Source of the DNA: Lachancea dasiensis
Taxonomy: Eukaryota > Ascomycota > Saccharomycetes > Saccharomycetales > Saccharomycetaceae
Direction of reading: 5' to 3'
DNA: 64,000 nt
NCBI GenBank assembly: GCA_900074725.1
Contig: LT598459.1
Location: 816,467-880,466, forward strand
Both the position numbers and the translations under genes were made by a program. Below the pieces are notes generated by a model. It ran no database searches. It was not told the origin of the DNA and worked only from the letters and a program-made list of their open reading frames with translations. Positions within the stretch are counted from its first letter, which is position 1, and each line of letters starts with the position of its first letter. Positions 52,201-61,929 of the stretch are shown piece after piece.

Positions 52201-53535
52201 TTGAACCGACTTTCTTTTCAACTTTCCCCATAAACTAGTCTTTTCGTCTGGTTGCGTAGCTTCTGTCCTGTTAGTAGTATCGACAGCGTTCGAACGAGTT
52301 TTGTCCGCTGCAAGACTTTCCAAAGACGGACTTTTGAAATTTATAGATGCCCTTTGGTGTGCGGCTGTAGCATCATTAGAAGAGCTACTCGAAACACCAT
52401 TGTTTGAACCAAACAAAGAATTGAATATTGAAGATTCTGAAGAGCTACTTTTATGTTGCCTTCTGAAACGACTCGTGTAACTAGGTGATATTGGTGATGA
52501 TGAAATTCTAACCTGCTGTCTGTCGTTCGATGAAGAGCTTTCTAAGACAGACGGTGGTCGAGACGGGGGCCTTATAACTACCTGAGGTTCAGTCTTGGAA
52601 GCGGGTGCGCTAGAATTTCCGCGTAACGAGATAAAACTTCGGCGGTACAAAGAACTCGCACTATTAGCCTTTTGATGGGCTCGGAACCTAGTGGCTGCTC
52701 TCCCTTGTGCCGCTTGTGGAGCGTCCGTGGTTATGGCCTTTTTACTCCCGAGAATTGTGTGTTCTGTCCCTTGTCGGTCCACTTCCTCTTTCTTACGGCG
52801 TCGTCTTTTGAGTGAATCACTTGAGCTTCTGGAGCCCGTGGATTTATCACTCTTGTTTCTGATGTGGCCATTGACAACGTTGCGTTCCAGGGTTCTTTTC
52901 AATATATACTGGAAGCGTTTATAATTAGAGGATTTTGTCGTGGTCATGTTAGGTTCATGTATGGCAAAATTGTCGTAGGCCATCAACTTCAAGAAGTACT
53001 GTCCGTGCAAGTGTCGTCTTCTAAAATAGGCCAACCAGCTTTCATCAAATTCGTTGAATTTCAGCCACGATAATACCCGCACCATTGACCATTCCTCCGG
53101 ATTGGTGACATCCCATGAGTAAATAAGCCTGTCGAGGGACAGTGAGTTCATGCTACCACCAGACGATTTGCGAGACGACTGAGCAGCGTCTTTGCCCGCC
53201 ACTTCCGGAGTCGAGTTCTGGTTGTTACTGCTCTCTACCTGAACGTAGCTGCCCTGATCAGAAATCTCCTCGAAACTAAACCCGTTAATGGAAGAGCTCT
53301 CGTCTACAGAAATTTCAAGTGCAGTATGAGGTACCGAAGCGCTATCACTATACCAATGTGGCTGCCCATCTGTGTTTGCATCCAAGGGCAATTTTAAAGG
53401 TAGTTCTGGTTTTCTCAGCTCGGGATAAATTGGGCTGTTGGGTGAACCGACTGAGTTTTTATTGGATGAAGCAGAGCTTGACCTTGATCGATTAGAATGG
53501 CTGACGGTAGTCAGTTTTTTCTTCAAAAAAGCCAT
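49216..53535 (-). CDS. BCK1: MAPKKK Bck1 of the cell-wall-integrity pathway
   Basis: 1439 residues from the ATG at 53535 (S. cerevisiae Bck1 is 1478). Bck1 is activated by Pkc1 and phosphorylates Mkk1/Mkk2 upstream of Slt2. A long Ser-rich regulatory region comes first, with conserved islands such as SLSLDRLIYSWDVTNPEEW, SASSLYRRSFISLRG and SFQVIRKR. The kinase domain lies at about 1140-1410: GRGSFGSV (P-loop), AVKQVEV (ATP Lys), HRDMKADNLLL (catalytic loop), DFGISRKS and GTVFWMAPE. MAFLKKK aligns with S. cerevisiae MPFLRK. An ATG at 53541 (MEMAF) would add two residues, and the frame is open to a GTG at 53565. Confidence 0.97.
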   Translation of the reverse strand: MAFLKKKLTTVSHSNRSRSSSASSNKNSVGSPNSPIYPELRKPELPLKLPLDANTDGQPHWYSDSASVPHTALEISVDESSSINGFSFEEISDQGSYVQVESSNNQNSTPEVAGKDAAQSSRKSSGGSMNSLSLDRLIYSWDVTNPEEWSMVRVLSWLKFNEFDESWLAYFRRRHLHGQYFLKLMAYDNFAIHEPNMTTTKSSNYKRFQYILKRTLERNVVNGHIRNKSDKSTGSRSSSDSLKRRRRKKEEVDRQGTEHTILGSKKAITTDAPQAAQGRAATRFRAHQKANSASSLYRRSFISLRGNSSAPASKTEPQVVIRPPSRPPSVLESSSSNDRQQVRISSSPISPSYTSRFRRQHKSSSSESSIFNSLFGSNNGVSSSSSNDATAAHQRASINFKSPSLESLAADKTRSNAVDTTNRTEATQPDEKTSLWGKLKRKSVQLDAAISQSTTLSSEVEAPDTKTLAEPRTVSTEFKWDDFLLDKKYYPLKNAEILDRYILVTKDNRFFTPLNVGIITNLEEFKDSMALSVGIRHRNFTIHLTDFGCDIGCAISDDLLETMRNNMFYNIPNKFFLKDQLKFQLHPTDKKADHEVQASIKSNKSKGSVKSTSSSVLNSNDDNSTATSCSDVTSFDDIAHATGRVAYPRTPNSYYGAVVAGSNTEVDYWTFKDSRNEEPLPQSLSRTRSRNLRGKTSNVGSAFNTGSVSHGGQSFQVIRKRTEDEIDFNNRRSSPYTNTDFAPKRDAPKPPSSSQTSLPSSGNSSATSSPKIHNGRKNSAIARKARPPPPAPMWNAISSKSSNLSLNTHRSLEGGSHETIVHPYTPASTQILVPQPYKGKSDSTAISTDDPTSSFKYRPKTDRSNSTQSTVNASVKVPPQLLKRSSTKRIVSSASAADNFDENEISFADAPRLSDSDQDDDQSDSSSEIIWSSQLESNKVDSSFNQPQITLQPPSSDAMGDRLEHNEECTESFKKEHSDVNMTLRPPPEVVYENLERFFPGTDLDRPIVEGNTPPPSPQATKSRSPNTSQSTTIPTEDDQSPFSSRLGTPQTMITDSLNTSNEVLGGPGKSLKIPKRSKTIRIIAREASEAGRSSQTKRLKRKNTKMWGTRVVEVTDKRTVAINKSKNSKGEYKEFAWIRGEIIGRGSFGSVFLGMNVTAGEMIAVKQVEVPRFGSQDETALNVLEALRLEVATLKNLDHTNIVQYLGFEDKNHVYSLFLEYVAGGSVGALIRHFGRFDEKLVRFLAVQVLRGLSYLHSKGILHRDMKADNLLLDVDGVCKISDFGISRKSNNIYTNSDMTMRGTVFWMAPEMVDTKQGYSAKVDIWSLGCVVLEMFAGKRPWSNFEVVAAMLKIGKFKSAPPIPDDIKELISPEAKDFLDACFNVNPDKRPTADQLLTHPFCKVDESFVFQATNLAKFIRYNDKGSASTLVTNHQAKC

Positions 53536-53894
53536 TTCCATTAGCTTTGGCGTGGGTGGACACACGCGCTAGCTCCAGTTTGACCTGAACCCAATAGTAA
53601 ATGTATTGCTTCGTTATGTCCCTCGGAATTGAAAGCGAAACTATTTTAGTAGTATCAGTGATTTTGACCAATATACATCTATATCATATGATATGTGTGT
53701 TAAGCTTTTCTGGCATAGAAAACGCGGGAGACATGACTCTTAGACTGGTTCGTCCAGATAAGAAAGGACTCTATATACAAGTGATTGCAACAACTTTGAC
53801 AATGTTTTACGGTGAATCGAATATTTCACGTTCTAAGGCTCCGGCGACATTCTGCAAGCGTCTTTTCATGCCTTAGGTTTCTATATGGGGAAGT
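53536..53894. other. Intergenic region between BCK1 and MRPL49
   Basis: Holds the BCK1 promoter and the MRPL49 3' end. A 91-codon plus-strand frame (53601-53876) crosses almost all of it, with no family resemblance. Nothing else is seen. Confidence 0.6.
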
Positions 53895-54374
53895 TCAATC
53901 TACAAGAGAGAGTTCCGAAATCCTGAGGACAGTTAAATCGGGCTTACTCACTGCGTGGCGAACTTTCCGATTTCTGCGCTTCGTAACTTCCCTAATCCTC
54001 ATGGGCCGTTTAGTTTTTTCCAGCACGGTTGCCCTGAGGTTGTAAAGAGACGGGTCTATAGGAGCGTCCACGATTTTGAAATTCCTGCTTCCAATAGTGG
54101 TGACATCGTTTAGATTTAGAATATCACCAACCTCTGCTTGTTTTAGTTTAAACGGTAGAATGACCTTATCGCCTCTCGTTACGAGGTATGGACGATTATG
54201 AATGCGTAAAATAGCATACAGCTCGTTGGAGAGCTTCAAAGGAGTGATATCCATCTTCTGCAATGGCGTTGGCGTCGACGTGAAGGCTCTTGTAACAGCA
54301 CTAGACCTCGCTCTGAAAGCGGGATGCATCAGGTTGGGCGCACCACTAGCAAACACACGATTGAGTAAATTCAT
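53895..54374 (-). CDS. MRPL49: Mitochondrial ribosomal protein Mrpl49 (bL21m)
   Basis: 159 residues (S. cerevisiae Mrpl49 is 161), a component of the mitochondrial large ribosomal subunit of the bacterial L21 family. The start is a basic presequence ([11 protein letters not shown] with several Arg downstream). The L21 core follows: [35 protein letters not shown], then [23 protein letters not shown]. The frame opens at a GTG at 54380; the first ATG is 54374. Order BCK1-MRPL49-PHS1 equals YJL095-YJL097. Confidence 0.94.
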   Translation of the reverse strand: MNLLNRVFASGAPNLMHPAFRARSSAVTRAFTSTPTPLQKMDITPLKLSNELYAILRIHNRPYLVTRGDKVILPFKLKQAEVGDILNLNDVTTIGSRNFKIVDAPIDPSLYNLRATVLEKTKRPMRIREVTKRRNRKVRHAVSKPDLTVLRISELSLVD

Positions 54375-54589
54375 TTTCACGACCTTGACTGTCGCTGACC
54401 AGAGCGTTGCTGGACAAGTAGATGAGGGACGAGCCGATTCGCTCTTGCAAAATGTAACATACTTAAAATTTTAGAGATCTGGTCATCTGGGACGGTGATT
54501 CACATTTTACAAGATGGATTCCACCGGAGCCGGAGAATAACTCAGGATCAACTGTCTTAATTATCCTAGTGTTAAGATTGTATGTCATA

Positions 54590-55237
54590 TCAGCTTTGCT
54601 TCTTTTCATGGCTCTTTGAAGACTTCATCACCTTTTTGCGTTGGGCAACCATGTGGGAAAAAAGCATTGGGAACCCTGGAATGTAAACAAGCATGCCAGC
54701 AATTAAGCCCCACTTCACTGCAACGGGATAGTTAGTCTCGGCTACCGAAAGCGAGGAATATAATATCAAAAGCTCACTGGCGACGCCTAAAGGATACAGG
54801 ATCCAAAACAAATTGTACCGCAAAACAATTAGTATCCTGGGGGCTCCGCTAGACAAGGTCAAATTGCAATAGTAGAAAGAATAACGCACTACTTCAGTTG
54901 TGGACCATGCGATTAAAAGGGTCAAGAAGGTGAAGTTGTGGGCATTGTAGGACTCGGGCAAAAACTGGAAAACGCCCACCGTGAGTAGCAGCCGTGAGGC
55001 AACCTGCGCGACAGTCGTGAGTAATGGAGCACGCACAATCCCCGTCAGTGAGTTGAATATTTCAATCAAAGCTCCGCATTGGATAGCATTCAGAGTGGCC
55101 CTGGTGTCTTGGAAAAACGCAGGCTGACCCAATTTGGGATACACGACAATTACCCTATACAGCAGGTAGGCCCACAGTCCTGCAGACACTAAGTTATAAA
55201 TTGCCAACGGATTAAAGGGCGATAGTTTGTTAGCCAT
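54590..55237 (-). CDS. PHS1: 3-hydroxyacyl-CoA dehydratase Phs1
   Basis: A 215-residue ER membrane enzyme (S. cerevisiae Phs1 is 217), performing the dehydration step of very-long-chain fatty acid elongation for sphingolipids. About six hydrophobic segments are seen. The conserved core RYNLFWILYPLGVASEL contains Tyr148 and Glu155, equivalent to the catalytic Tyr149/Glu156 of S. cerevisiae. PGFPMLFSHMVAQRKKVMKS near the end is also conserved, and the tail is Lys-rich as for ER retention. ATG at 55237. Confidence 0.97.
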   Translation of the reverse strand: MANKLSPFNPLAIYNLVSAGLWAYLLYRVIVVYPKLGQPAFFQDTRATLNAIQCGALIEIFNSLTGIVRAPLLTTVAQVASRLLLTVGVFQFLPESYNAHNFTFLTLLIAWSTTEVVRYSFYYCNLTLSSGAPRILIVLRYNLFWILYPLGVASELLILYSSLSVAETNYPVAVKWGLIAGMLVYIPGFPMLFSHMVAQRKKVMKSSKSHEKKQS

Positions 55238-56113
55238 AGAGTTGGGATCTTTTTCTGCTCGGAATTGGCGCTGAGCAACTGGCGATGACCCTAAAGATCA
55301 ATCAAGACATTAACTTCGCTTAATTTCAAGACTCAATGGAGCATCATTTACGAAAACCATACACAACAAACGCTGTCATTGACGTTCTTGACACAAACAT
55401 GAGTTCATCTGAGTTAACTTCAGCCGATCCTTCACTCTATAATGGCGCTCACGTCTTAGTTTTGAACAATGTAAAATCAAAACTACATTTCGCGCAGTAC
55501 CTGTAAAATTGAGAAGAGTTATGTCTTGCATCAAGATATTAAAATCTCGAATATCCACATTTCTAACGAGAGTAGAGTGTACGCATCAATACTGTGAAAT
55601 TAAATCCGTCTCTTTCAAACTTGAACTAATTACCTGGCAGTTTACTGACCTCTATGTTATTCGCCCCTACTTGACTAGTGGTTGGGCCTGAAGTCATTCA
55701 CCATTTTCCGTACAGCCAACCCAGATCTTTGGGCGATACGCAAAAACCGACTAAAGGCTAGTACTCGTTAGCATGTGGTGAGGTCACGAATAGCACGCAA
55801 AATATAATATCACGTTTTACGGGATGAAGCATTCTATTTACCTGTTATTGAAGATCCGCACAGCAGACGATTTGGGTATTCAATGAACATCAGAGGATCC
55901 AAACTCTAATTGCCAGGTTCTGTTTAATGGTTAGCAGTAGAAGGCTTTAAAAAACAAATCAAAGGGAAAAAAACAAATGCATTAATAATTCAAATACAAA
56001 ACGCTTATCGTCTAGTGCTTGGGAGTGGAGCGAGACTTTGAGAAGAGTAATCGGTGAATACTATTGTAGGTACTTGGCCCAAAAGTTACTAGGAATTGCC
56101 GGTTCATTGTTTT
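55238..56113. other. Intergenic region between PHS1 and the SAP gene
   Basis: About 880 bp containing the PHS1 promoter. Frames reach only 60 codons, and I see no tRNA or conserved motif. Confidence 0.65.
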
Positions 56114-59100
56114 CTACCTCTCCAAACCCTGCTGATTTTGTCTATACTGAGTAGTGCTGATAATTCGGTTTTGTTCTGAAGTGTCCCAAGCCATGTTGTC
56201 CTTACTTGAGGTTCGGCACAAAGAGTATTGGCCGTCATCGTCATCTCCATTGTCTTTATCGCTGTCGTCACTGTCTTCTTCGTTTTCTTCAAGGGTGTCA
56301 ATGTCCTGGTTGGAATACAAATGACTGCCAGAATTTTTGCCTGACAACATACGATCATACAGCGGATGATGGGGCTTTGCATATGAAAGGCCGTCATCGT
56401 TTGGGTCCATATAGTCATCTTCGTCCTCCTCTAAGCCGAATGGCGGGGTGTTGAAGTCGTCATGTTCCTCAAGCTCAGAAAGTCCTTGATTCTTCTGCAC
56501 TCCTTCATTCGCTGAGGATGAGTACCTCCATGAATTGTCTTCTTCCTCATCTGATGACGTAGAAGCATTATAGTCCCTTGTTAGTTGATGCGACATGTAC
56601 TTGCTGAACTTGTTTTTTCGCTGTTTCGAAGTTGCAGCATTATCGACTTTTCCATTTTGGTCAATTTCCTCGTCCCCGTCATGATAATCGCCAGGATTTT
56701 CTTCGGCAAAAGAGCCGGGGCCAATGTCGTAATCAACCTCGGGGTCCAGATGAATGCTCGTTTTATTTCCGTGTCCATCATCATATTGGTAATACCTCGG
56801 ACTGTCGACACTATTGTACTCCGCATAATCATCTTCGTCCTCATCATGTTCATAGCTGCGGTAATCTGCGTCGACTTCGGACCCAGCTTCTGAGTTTTGA
56901 ATTGTCATATCGTCATTTTCCGCTTCCCCATCCTCGTTGTCGTCATCCCCTTCCTCGAAATCACCGAGAATGGAGCTGTAATTTTCACGCGTATCAGCCA
57001 ACACTGTTTCTGTGTATTGCTTCCAGCGTGGCTCATTTAAACTATCAGCTACGGCTGCAGTGCTGAAACTTATCTTCATTTCCTCAATGTAAGCAGCAAA
57101 CTTTGCAACCTCTTCCGCAATTAAAGTCAAGTGGCCCATGTATCCCAGTCTCAGTCCCGTTTCGTTCTCGTAGTCTTCACATTTTTTGTCACCTTCCATA
57201 ATCAGATGCGTTAGCTTCGCACCTGCAAATAAGTCGGCTATCAAGAACCTGTTAAAGCCACTTTTCAAAGGACCATTGAAAATTTGTTGAACGATATCAA
57301 ACACAACGTTGTGTAAGAAGTTATTCCAGGGAAACGCAAAAAACATCTCCAGGATCGCTTTTATCACATCATTATCCTGAAGTGCAATTTTGAGATGATC
57401 CCCCACGACAGGATTCTCGCGTAATGCTTTCTCCGACAGTTCGGCGTCTCCAGAGTCATCTGAGTCGAAAGTATCGGCATTACTGTCCTCTTCCTTCGAG
57501 CTCTTTTCCTTTTCCTCATCGTCACTACTATTGCAGGTGTTCGAAGTTGCAATCTTCAACCCTGCCATTTTATCAAGGACATCTTCACCTTCAGTACTAC
57601 CTTCCTCTACATTAGGTCTACTGTGAAGTGTTCCCTTGCCTTCTACTTGGAGGTGATGTTCTCTAACAGCGTCCCTTTCGAGAACGATTTGTTCGCCAGT
57701 AGGTTCGTTAAGAAGCGTCATATTGGAGCAGTGCAATAATTCGGCGACGAGCTCGCATATTTTGAACCGTTCAAATCCCAAGGGTTCGATGAAGCCAAAA
57801 GGAGTTTCCAGAGGAGGTAATTCTGCTTCCAACAACAACTTATTGAATTCTTTAAAGTGCTTGGCAGCACATTGAATCAAGTAGCCTAAGTAAATGGGAT
57901 CTCTATCATTAGGCGGATGTGTTTCCAGTGTAGTGTACATTACCTGCACGAAGTCGTAATCTGAATTATTCTTTCTTATTAGTTCAATAATAATACCAAC
58001 ACCATTACTGAGGGAAGTGCCCCCCGTAAGCATTATGTTCATTAATTTTTCCACCATTGGTGGAGACACTAGTGTTCTGGTCAGACCATTAGGGCCAATG
58101 GCAGACGCAATTTCATTGTTAGAATTTGCGCTTATGGTTATTAGAGCCTTCAGGAAATCCCCTGCGGCGGATTTGGTAGAAGAACTTTGCCCAGTTCCTA
58201 AACGATCTAAAAGCTTTGATATTAAACCCTGATCCCCCAAAAACTCGATAACTCCCGTCGATGTATCCGGCTTATCGGTGGAAATTACCTTCAACAGAAA
58301 GTCCATTAATGGAGGATTGTCAATATGCGTCAGAAACTTATCAACTAAATCTTGTTTGCTCAGGATAAAATGCAGCATCCCTGAGACGTCCATGTCAAGC
58401 AACCTTTCATTGATCTTCATGAAATATGTAGAAGGGACGATTGATAGAGGTGCAGGGTGATCCAGCATCGCCCACAATCGATGCAGAAGTTCTTCATGAT
58501 CCATGAAGGCAGACGAAATCGGCCAAACATCAGCTGACAAGATTTCAGCTGCCATGCGAGCACGCCTAGTCTCTGATTGCTCTTCAGATTCTGCGGGAAG
58601 AGTTACACTGGTCTCAGCAGACGATACAGATAATTGGTCAGAGTAAGTATCCTTGTCGCTACTCGGACTTTCGCCCTTTTCTAACGTTTCTGTATGACCC
58701 TTGTCTTCTTGAGCAACATCCAGATTGCCTTCATCAGCTTCTGATGTGCCCAACTTCAAGTCCGGCTCCTTTTGTTCATCTTCAGGACGTGCTCCAGCCT
58801 GCTCGTCCGCATTTTCGTTAAGCACATGCTCGTTGGTGACGTAGTCCACAAGCCGGGCCAAAACCTGTGGGTATTTGAAAAATATCAAGAGCTTGAAGTT
58901 AGAGCACATTAGTTCGGTGTACAGCTCTTCTTCATCTAAAAGCTCATCCAAAATATCCATATTTGGTTCATAGTCTTTGTAATCAGATTCAGAGCCCGGG
59001 AGCTCGTTTTCTGATTCTTGTAGCTCGTTTTCTCGGCCATCACTACCGTCATCTTCATTTTCATGTTCTTCTTCATCCCCTGAACCGTCCGCACCATCAT

Positions 59101-59335
59101 CCTGCTTTCCCTGACCACGCTGTAAGCGATCACCACTATCCTCATTTGAATCGTCGTCCTCGGAGCTATGACTGCTAGGTGACTCCAACAGCTTGTCAAT
59201 CTTTTCTTGAGATCGATTATCAAATTCTTCAGAGATGTCATTCTTACTAACCTTTACGAACGCTCTGTTTAGCAGCTTCGATAGGGGCGATTCGCTCGCA
59301 TAGTTTTGACCAAACTTCCAGAATGACCCCGACAT
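56114..59335 (-). CDS. SAP185/SAP190: Sit4-associated phosphatase subunit, Sap185/Sap190 type
   Basis: A 1073-residue SAPS-domain protein (S. cerevisiae Sap185 and Sap190 are 1058 and 1033). It binds the PP2A-like phosphatase Sit4, acting in G1 progression, TORC1 signalling and tRNA-modification control. The N-terminus SFWKFGQNYASESPLSKLL is typical. The SAPS region (about 125-760) includes ELMCSNFKLLIFFKYPQVL, LVDYVTNEHVL, FGFIEPLGFERFKICELVAELLHC and NFLHNVVFDIVQQIFNGP. Acidic Asp/Glu/Ser-rich tracts before, within and after it are usual for the family. S. cerevisiae has two copies on the YJL and YKR sister tracks; this is the single pre-duplication form. Confidence 0.95.
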   Translation of the reverse strand: MSGSFWKFGQNYASESPLSKLLNRAFVKVSKNDISEEFDNRSQEKIDKLLESPSSHSSEDDDSNEDSGDRLQRGQGKQDDGADGSGDEEEHENEDDGSDGRENELQESENELPGSESDYKDYEPNMDILDELLDEEELYTELMCSNFKLLIFFKYPQVLARLVDYVTNEHVLNENADEQAGARPEDEQKEPDLKLGTSEADEGNLDVAQEDKGHTETLEKGESPSSDKDTYSDQLSVSSAETSVTLPAESEEQSETRRARMAAEILSADVWPISSAFMDHEELLHRLWAMLDHPAPLSIVPSTYFMKINERLLDMDVSGMLHFILSKQDLVDKFLTHIDNPPLMDFLLKVISTDKPDTSTGVIEFLGDQGLISKLLDRLGTGQSSSTKSAAGDFLKALITISANSNNEIASAIGPNGLTRTLVSPPMVEKLMNIMLTGGTSLSNGVGIIIELIRKNNSDYDFVQVMYTTLETHPPNDRDPIYLGYLIQCAAKHFKEFNKLLLEAELPPLETPFGFIEPLGFERFKICELVAELLHCSNMTLLNEPTGEQIVLERDAVREHHLQVEGKGTLHSRPNVEEGSTEGEDVLDKMAGLKIATSNTCNSSDDEEKEKSSKEEDSNADTFDSDDSGDAELSEKALRENPVVGDHLKIALQDNDVIKAILEMFFAFPWNNFLHNVVFDIVQQIFNGPLKSGFNRFLIADLFAGAKLTHLIMEGDKKCEDYENETGLRLGYMGHLTLIAEEVAKFAAYIEEMKISFSTAAVADSLNEPRWKQYTETVLADTRENYSSILGDFEEGDDDNEDGEAENDDMTIQNSEAGSEVDADYRSYEHDEDEDDYAEYNSVDSPRYYQYDDGHGNKTSIHLDPEVDYDIGPGSFAEENPGDYHDGDEEIDQNGKVDNAATSKQRKNKFSKYMSHQLTRDYNASTSSDEEEDNSWRYSSSANEGVQKNQGLSELEEHDDFNTPPFGLEEDEDDYMDPNDDGLSYAKPHHPLYDRMLSGKNSGSHLYSNQDIDTLEENEEDSDDSDKDNGDDDDGQYSLCRTSSKDNMAWDTSEQNRIISTTQYRQNQQGLER

Positions 59336-59724
59336 CCTTGACAGTCTATACTGAACCTAGTACCCTATGGTAGTTTGGAATGCTACAGCTCTTGCAATAG
59401 CCTGCCCCTGATCTTTTCCCTGCCGATTTACTCGCGTGTTAGGACGTTCGAAAAACTTGAAGAGAGTTTAACTGGTCCCAAACTTTAGGCCAGTAAAACA
59501 GCTTCGCAATGATTACAATTATCAAAGCGCTTTATCCCTACAACACGGCAAATATAATTACAGTATTATTCAACAGGCTTTCCACCCGACATTGAATTGT
59601 ATTGGATTTCCCATTATAAAATTTTTAAATCCGGGTAACGTGTCCCATGCCATCAGCTTTCTACGCGGACCGATTATTTAGCGTGGTTCGCCGATGAACC
59701 TTTCTATAACTTTGTGATCACACG
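59336..59724. other. Intergenic region between SAP and CHS6/BCH2 genes
   Basis: About 390 bp with the SAP gene promoter and the 3' end of the next gene. No gene or clear motif is seen. Confidence 0.65.
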
Positions 59725-61929
59725 TTATTCGTTCAATTCGTGTATGTAACTCAGCAATTTGTCCATGAGTGCAATGATGCCTCTCTGTGCAAATGGGAGT
59801 GCATATATGTGATTCCGCACATTTTCCACTCCTAAGAGCGCGCACAGGTGAGCAAGAATACGAAGGTTGGGCAGTTGTAGATAATTGTAAAAGCGACTTT
59901 CGTAACTGATCTTTTCAACAAGCAGAGGTAGTATAACCTCCGAACTTAACAGCTTAGAGACTGCGGGTTGGTAATTTATCGAAAGATCTAAAAGTTTCTC
60001 AGCACTAACGAGATCAAACCGGGCCATTACACTAGTACGCAGACAGGCCACGGCATCTTGCCAGTTCCAAGTACGCAAGTGTGTCAGGCCTAAGATTTCC
60101 CATTCTAGGCCACTAAACTTTTCCCCGCGGTGACTTTCATTGTCGCAGGTGATCTTGAGATCTTCATACAGTTCCAAAAACAAATGATCGAGCCATTTTT
60201 CGCAAAGGCGTTTCGCTTTGAATTCTGGTTGTAGCATTTCTGTATATTCTTGGTTACGCTCTCGCTCCATAACGAATACCGAAGATCGCAGCTCCAGTAG
60301 TGAGTTCCACCCTATGTTTGTAACGATGCTCATAAGCAAATCGTAAGCGGTCGCCAGAGAATAGTTGAGTTGAGCAGCCATCGAGTTTCTTTTCAGTAAG
60401 ACAGAGTCTTCTAGAGAGGCGACTTCTTCGGGTGAGACGAAATTGATGAGATTTTTACTCTGAGGTCCGTATATTGGCCCAAGAGATACGCAGGGGCCAT
60501 CCCAGAGCTCCTTTATGCACCCACGGTTTGCCTGTGGGGGCATGACAATCCGTCCAAAAATCATAGAGCTTAAGTCTTGGTCTTTAACTGACTTAAGGGT
60601 GTTTGATATGAAGTTATATTCGCTTGAAAGTAAGCGAGAGTGAGGACCCGAACACAATGGTTTAAGGTAATATCCATTATCCGCAAACATTTGCCACATT
60701 GCTTCTTTACAAGGGTCTCGTGGTAGTAAGGATGGAAGGGAATTAATGACAAGTAAAGCAGAACGATAGTCCTCCAAGTGGACATAAATCCGCGCTAGGT
60801 GGCCCAAGGCTTCGAAATTATCGGAACAAATTGCCGTGACTTTTTGAGCTAAGGGTAGTGCAAGTTCGTAGTCATTTTTAGCTAGCAAGAGACTGGTCTC
60901 GAGATTTAACATATCAGCCGCATATGTCAACTGATCCTGTTCCAAGTGAGTTAATCCAAGAGGAAATAGTTTCAGCATTATTTCATTTATGGTTCTGAAT
61001 GCCAGTGTATCATGCGACTCGCTATTAATCAGCACCACTATTGAAGCAATCGAGTAACAAATCACATTCTGTGGATCCGAAATGCATAGCTCTTCGAGCA
61101 CCTCCAGCACAAATACATTAAGGTTTTTGGCCACCTGCAGATAGCTAATCAAAGCATCAAGCAAGTAGTTATTTTTAATTGAGGCCGAGGTATGTTTTGT
61201 TAAATCACAGCCTACATCGCGTCCGCGGGGAAGAAATCTGCATACCACGGACAGAAGTTTTTCGGCATACGTTAGTCCATTTTCCAGGGCCATGGGGAGC
61301 TCTACCAGCCCTGGAAACTTGCGTTCTTTGTCATTGTTGATGATTACCGCTCGTATAAAACCGCTCACCAATGTTTCGTCCCACAGTTCTTGTGTTGGCT
61401 GAGCGTTTGTGGATCCAGAATTACAATCTAAAACTGTGACTTGAAAATCCGAAGTAGATTCGTAACGGATACGCATGTCAACTTTACTGAAAATATTGGT
61501 AGTACAATATGTTGTCACTCTATTTCGCGTTGACGGGCCTGTCGATGCAAGTGACGTAACTTGAGTCTTTTCATTTAGCCTTAAAGTGTTCATATACGCA
61601 ATTGGTGTCACTTCCGAGGAGGTATCGAGCCCCGTTAGAAAATGATACTCACCGGCCTCCAGTTGGCGGAACTTATCAAATTTTGTGACGTGAACCATAT
61701 CAGGAGGGCCAATTCCAAGCAAATTGACGCTTTCCAAGCTATGTAAGAGATTGCCTCTCTGCAAAAAACTCTCGCCAAACTGGCTCTCGATAATACGCGG
61801 GTTTTGCTCCAGATTGCCCGCCAATTTATCGATCAAATGATCGTCATCTCTGAACAGAGCTTGTTTGGGGTCTTCTTGGGCCAGCTTATTCGAAGACGCA
61901 TTTTTCTTTCCCCATGGCCAAATGTTCAT
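59725..61929 (-). CDS. CHS6/BCH2: Exomer cargo adaptor (ChAPs), Chs6/Bch2 type
   Basis: A 734-residue protein (S. cerevisiae Chs6 746, Bch2 765). ChAPs proteins are TPR-like adaptors of the exomer coat that carry chitin synthase Chs3 and similar cargo from the trans-Golgi to the plasma membrane. Visible: the N-terminal WPWGKK, the MVHVTKFDKFRQLEAGEYHFL region that contacts Chs5, a helical TPR-like array (about 220-460, including FEALGHLARIYVHLEDYRSALLVIN), then IFGRIVMPPQ and a C-terminal helical part. Order SAP-CHS6-LSB6 equals YJL098-YJL100; BCH2 (YKR027W) is the sister copy in S. cerevisiae. ATG at 61929. Confidence 0.93.
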   Translation of the reverse strand: MNIWPWGKKNASSNKLAQEDPKQALFRDDDHLIDKLAGNLEQNPRIIESQFGESFLQRGNLLHSLESVNLLGIGPPDMVHVTKFDKFRQLEAGEYHFLTGLDTSSEVTPIAYMNTLRLNEKTQVTSLASTGPSTRNRVTTYCTTNIFSKVDMRIRYESTSDFQVTVLDCNSGSTNAQPTQELWDETLVSGFIRAVIINNDKERKFPGLVELPMALENGLTYAEKLLSVVCRFLPRGRDVGCDLTKHTSASIKNNYLLDALISYLQVAKNLNVFVLEVLEELCISDPQNVICYSIASIVVLINSESHDTLAFRTINEIMLKLFPLGLTHLEQDQLTYAADMLNLETSLLLAKNDYELALPLAQKVTAICSDNFEALGHLARIYVHLEDYRSALLVINSLPSLLPRDPCKEAMWQMFADNGYYLKPLCSGPHSRLLSSEYNFISNTLKSVKDQDLSSMIFGRIVMPPQANRGCIKELWDGPCVSLGPIYGPQSKNLINFVSPEEVASLEDSVLLKRNSMAAQLNYSLATAYDLLMSIVTNIGWNSLLELRSSVFVMERERNQEYTEMLQPEFKAKRLCEKWLDHLFLELYEDLKITCDNESHRGEKFSGLEWEILGLTHLRTWNWQDAVACLRTSVMARFDLVSAEKLLDLSINYQPAVSKLLSSEVILPLLVEKISYESRFYNYLQLPNLRILAHLCALLGVENVRNHIYALPFAQRGIIALMDKLLSYIHELNE

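Noticed and set aside
53601-53876. 91-codon plus-strand frame upstream of BCK1
   Set aside because: It fills a promoter-sized gap with no homology or motif; likely chance.
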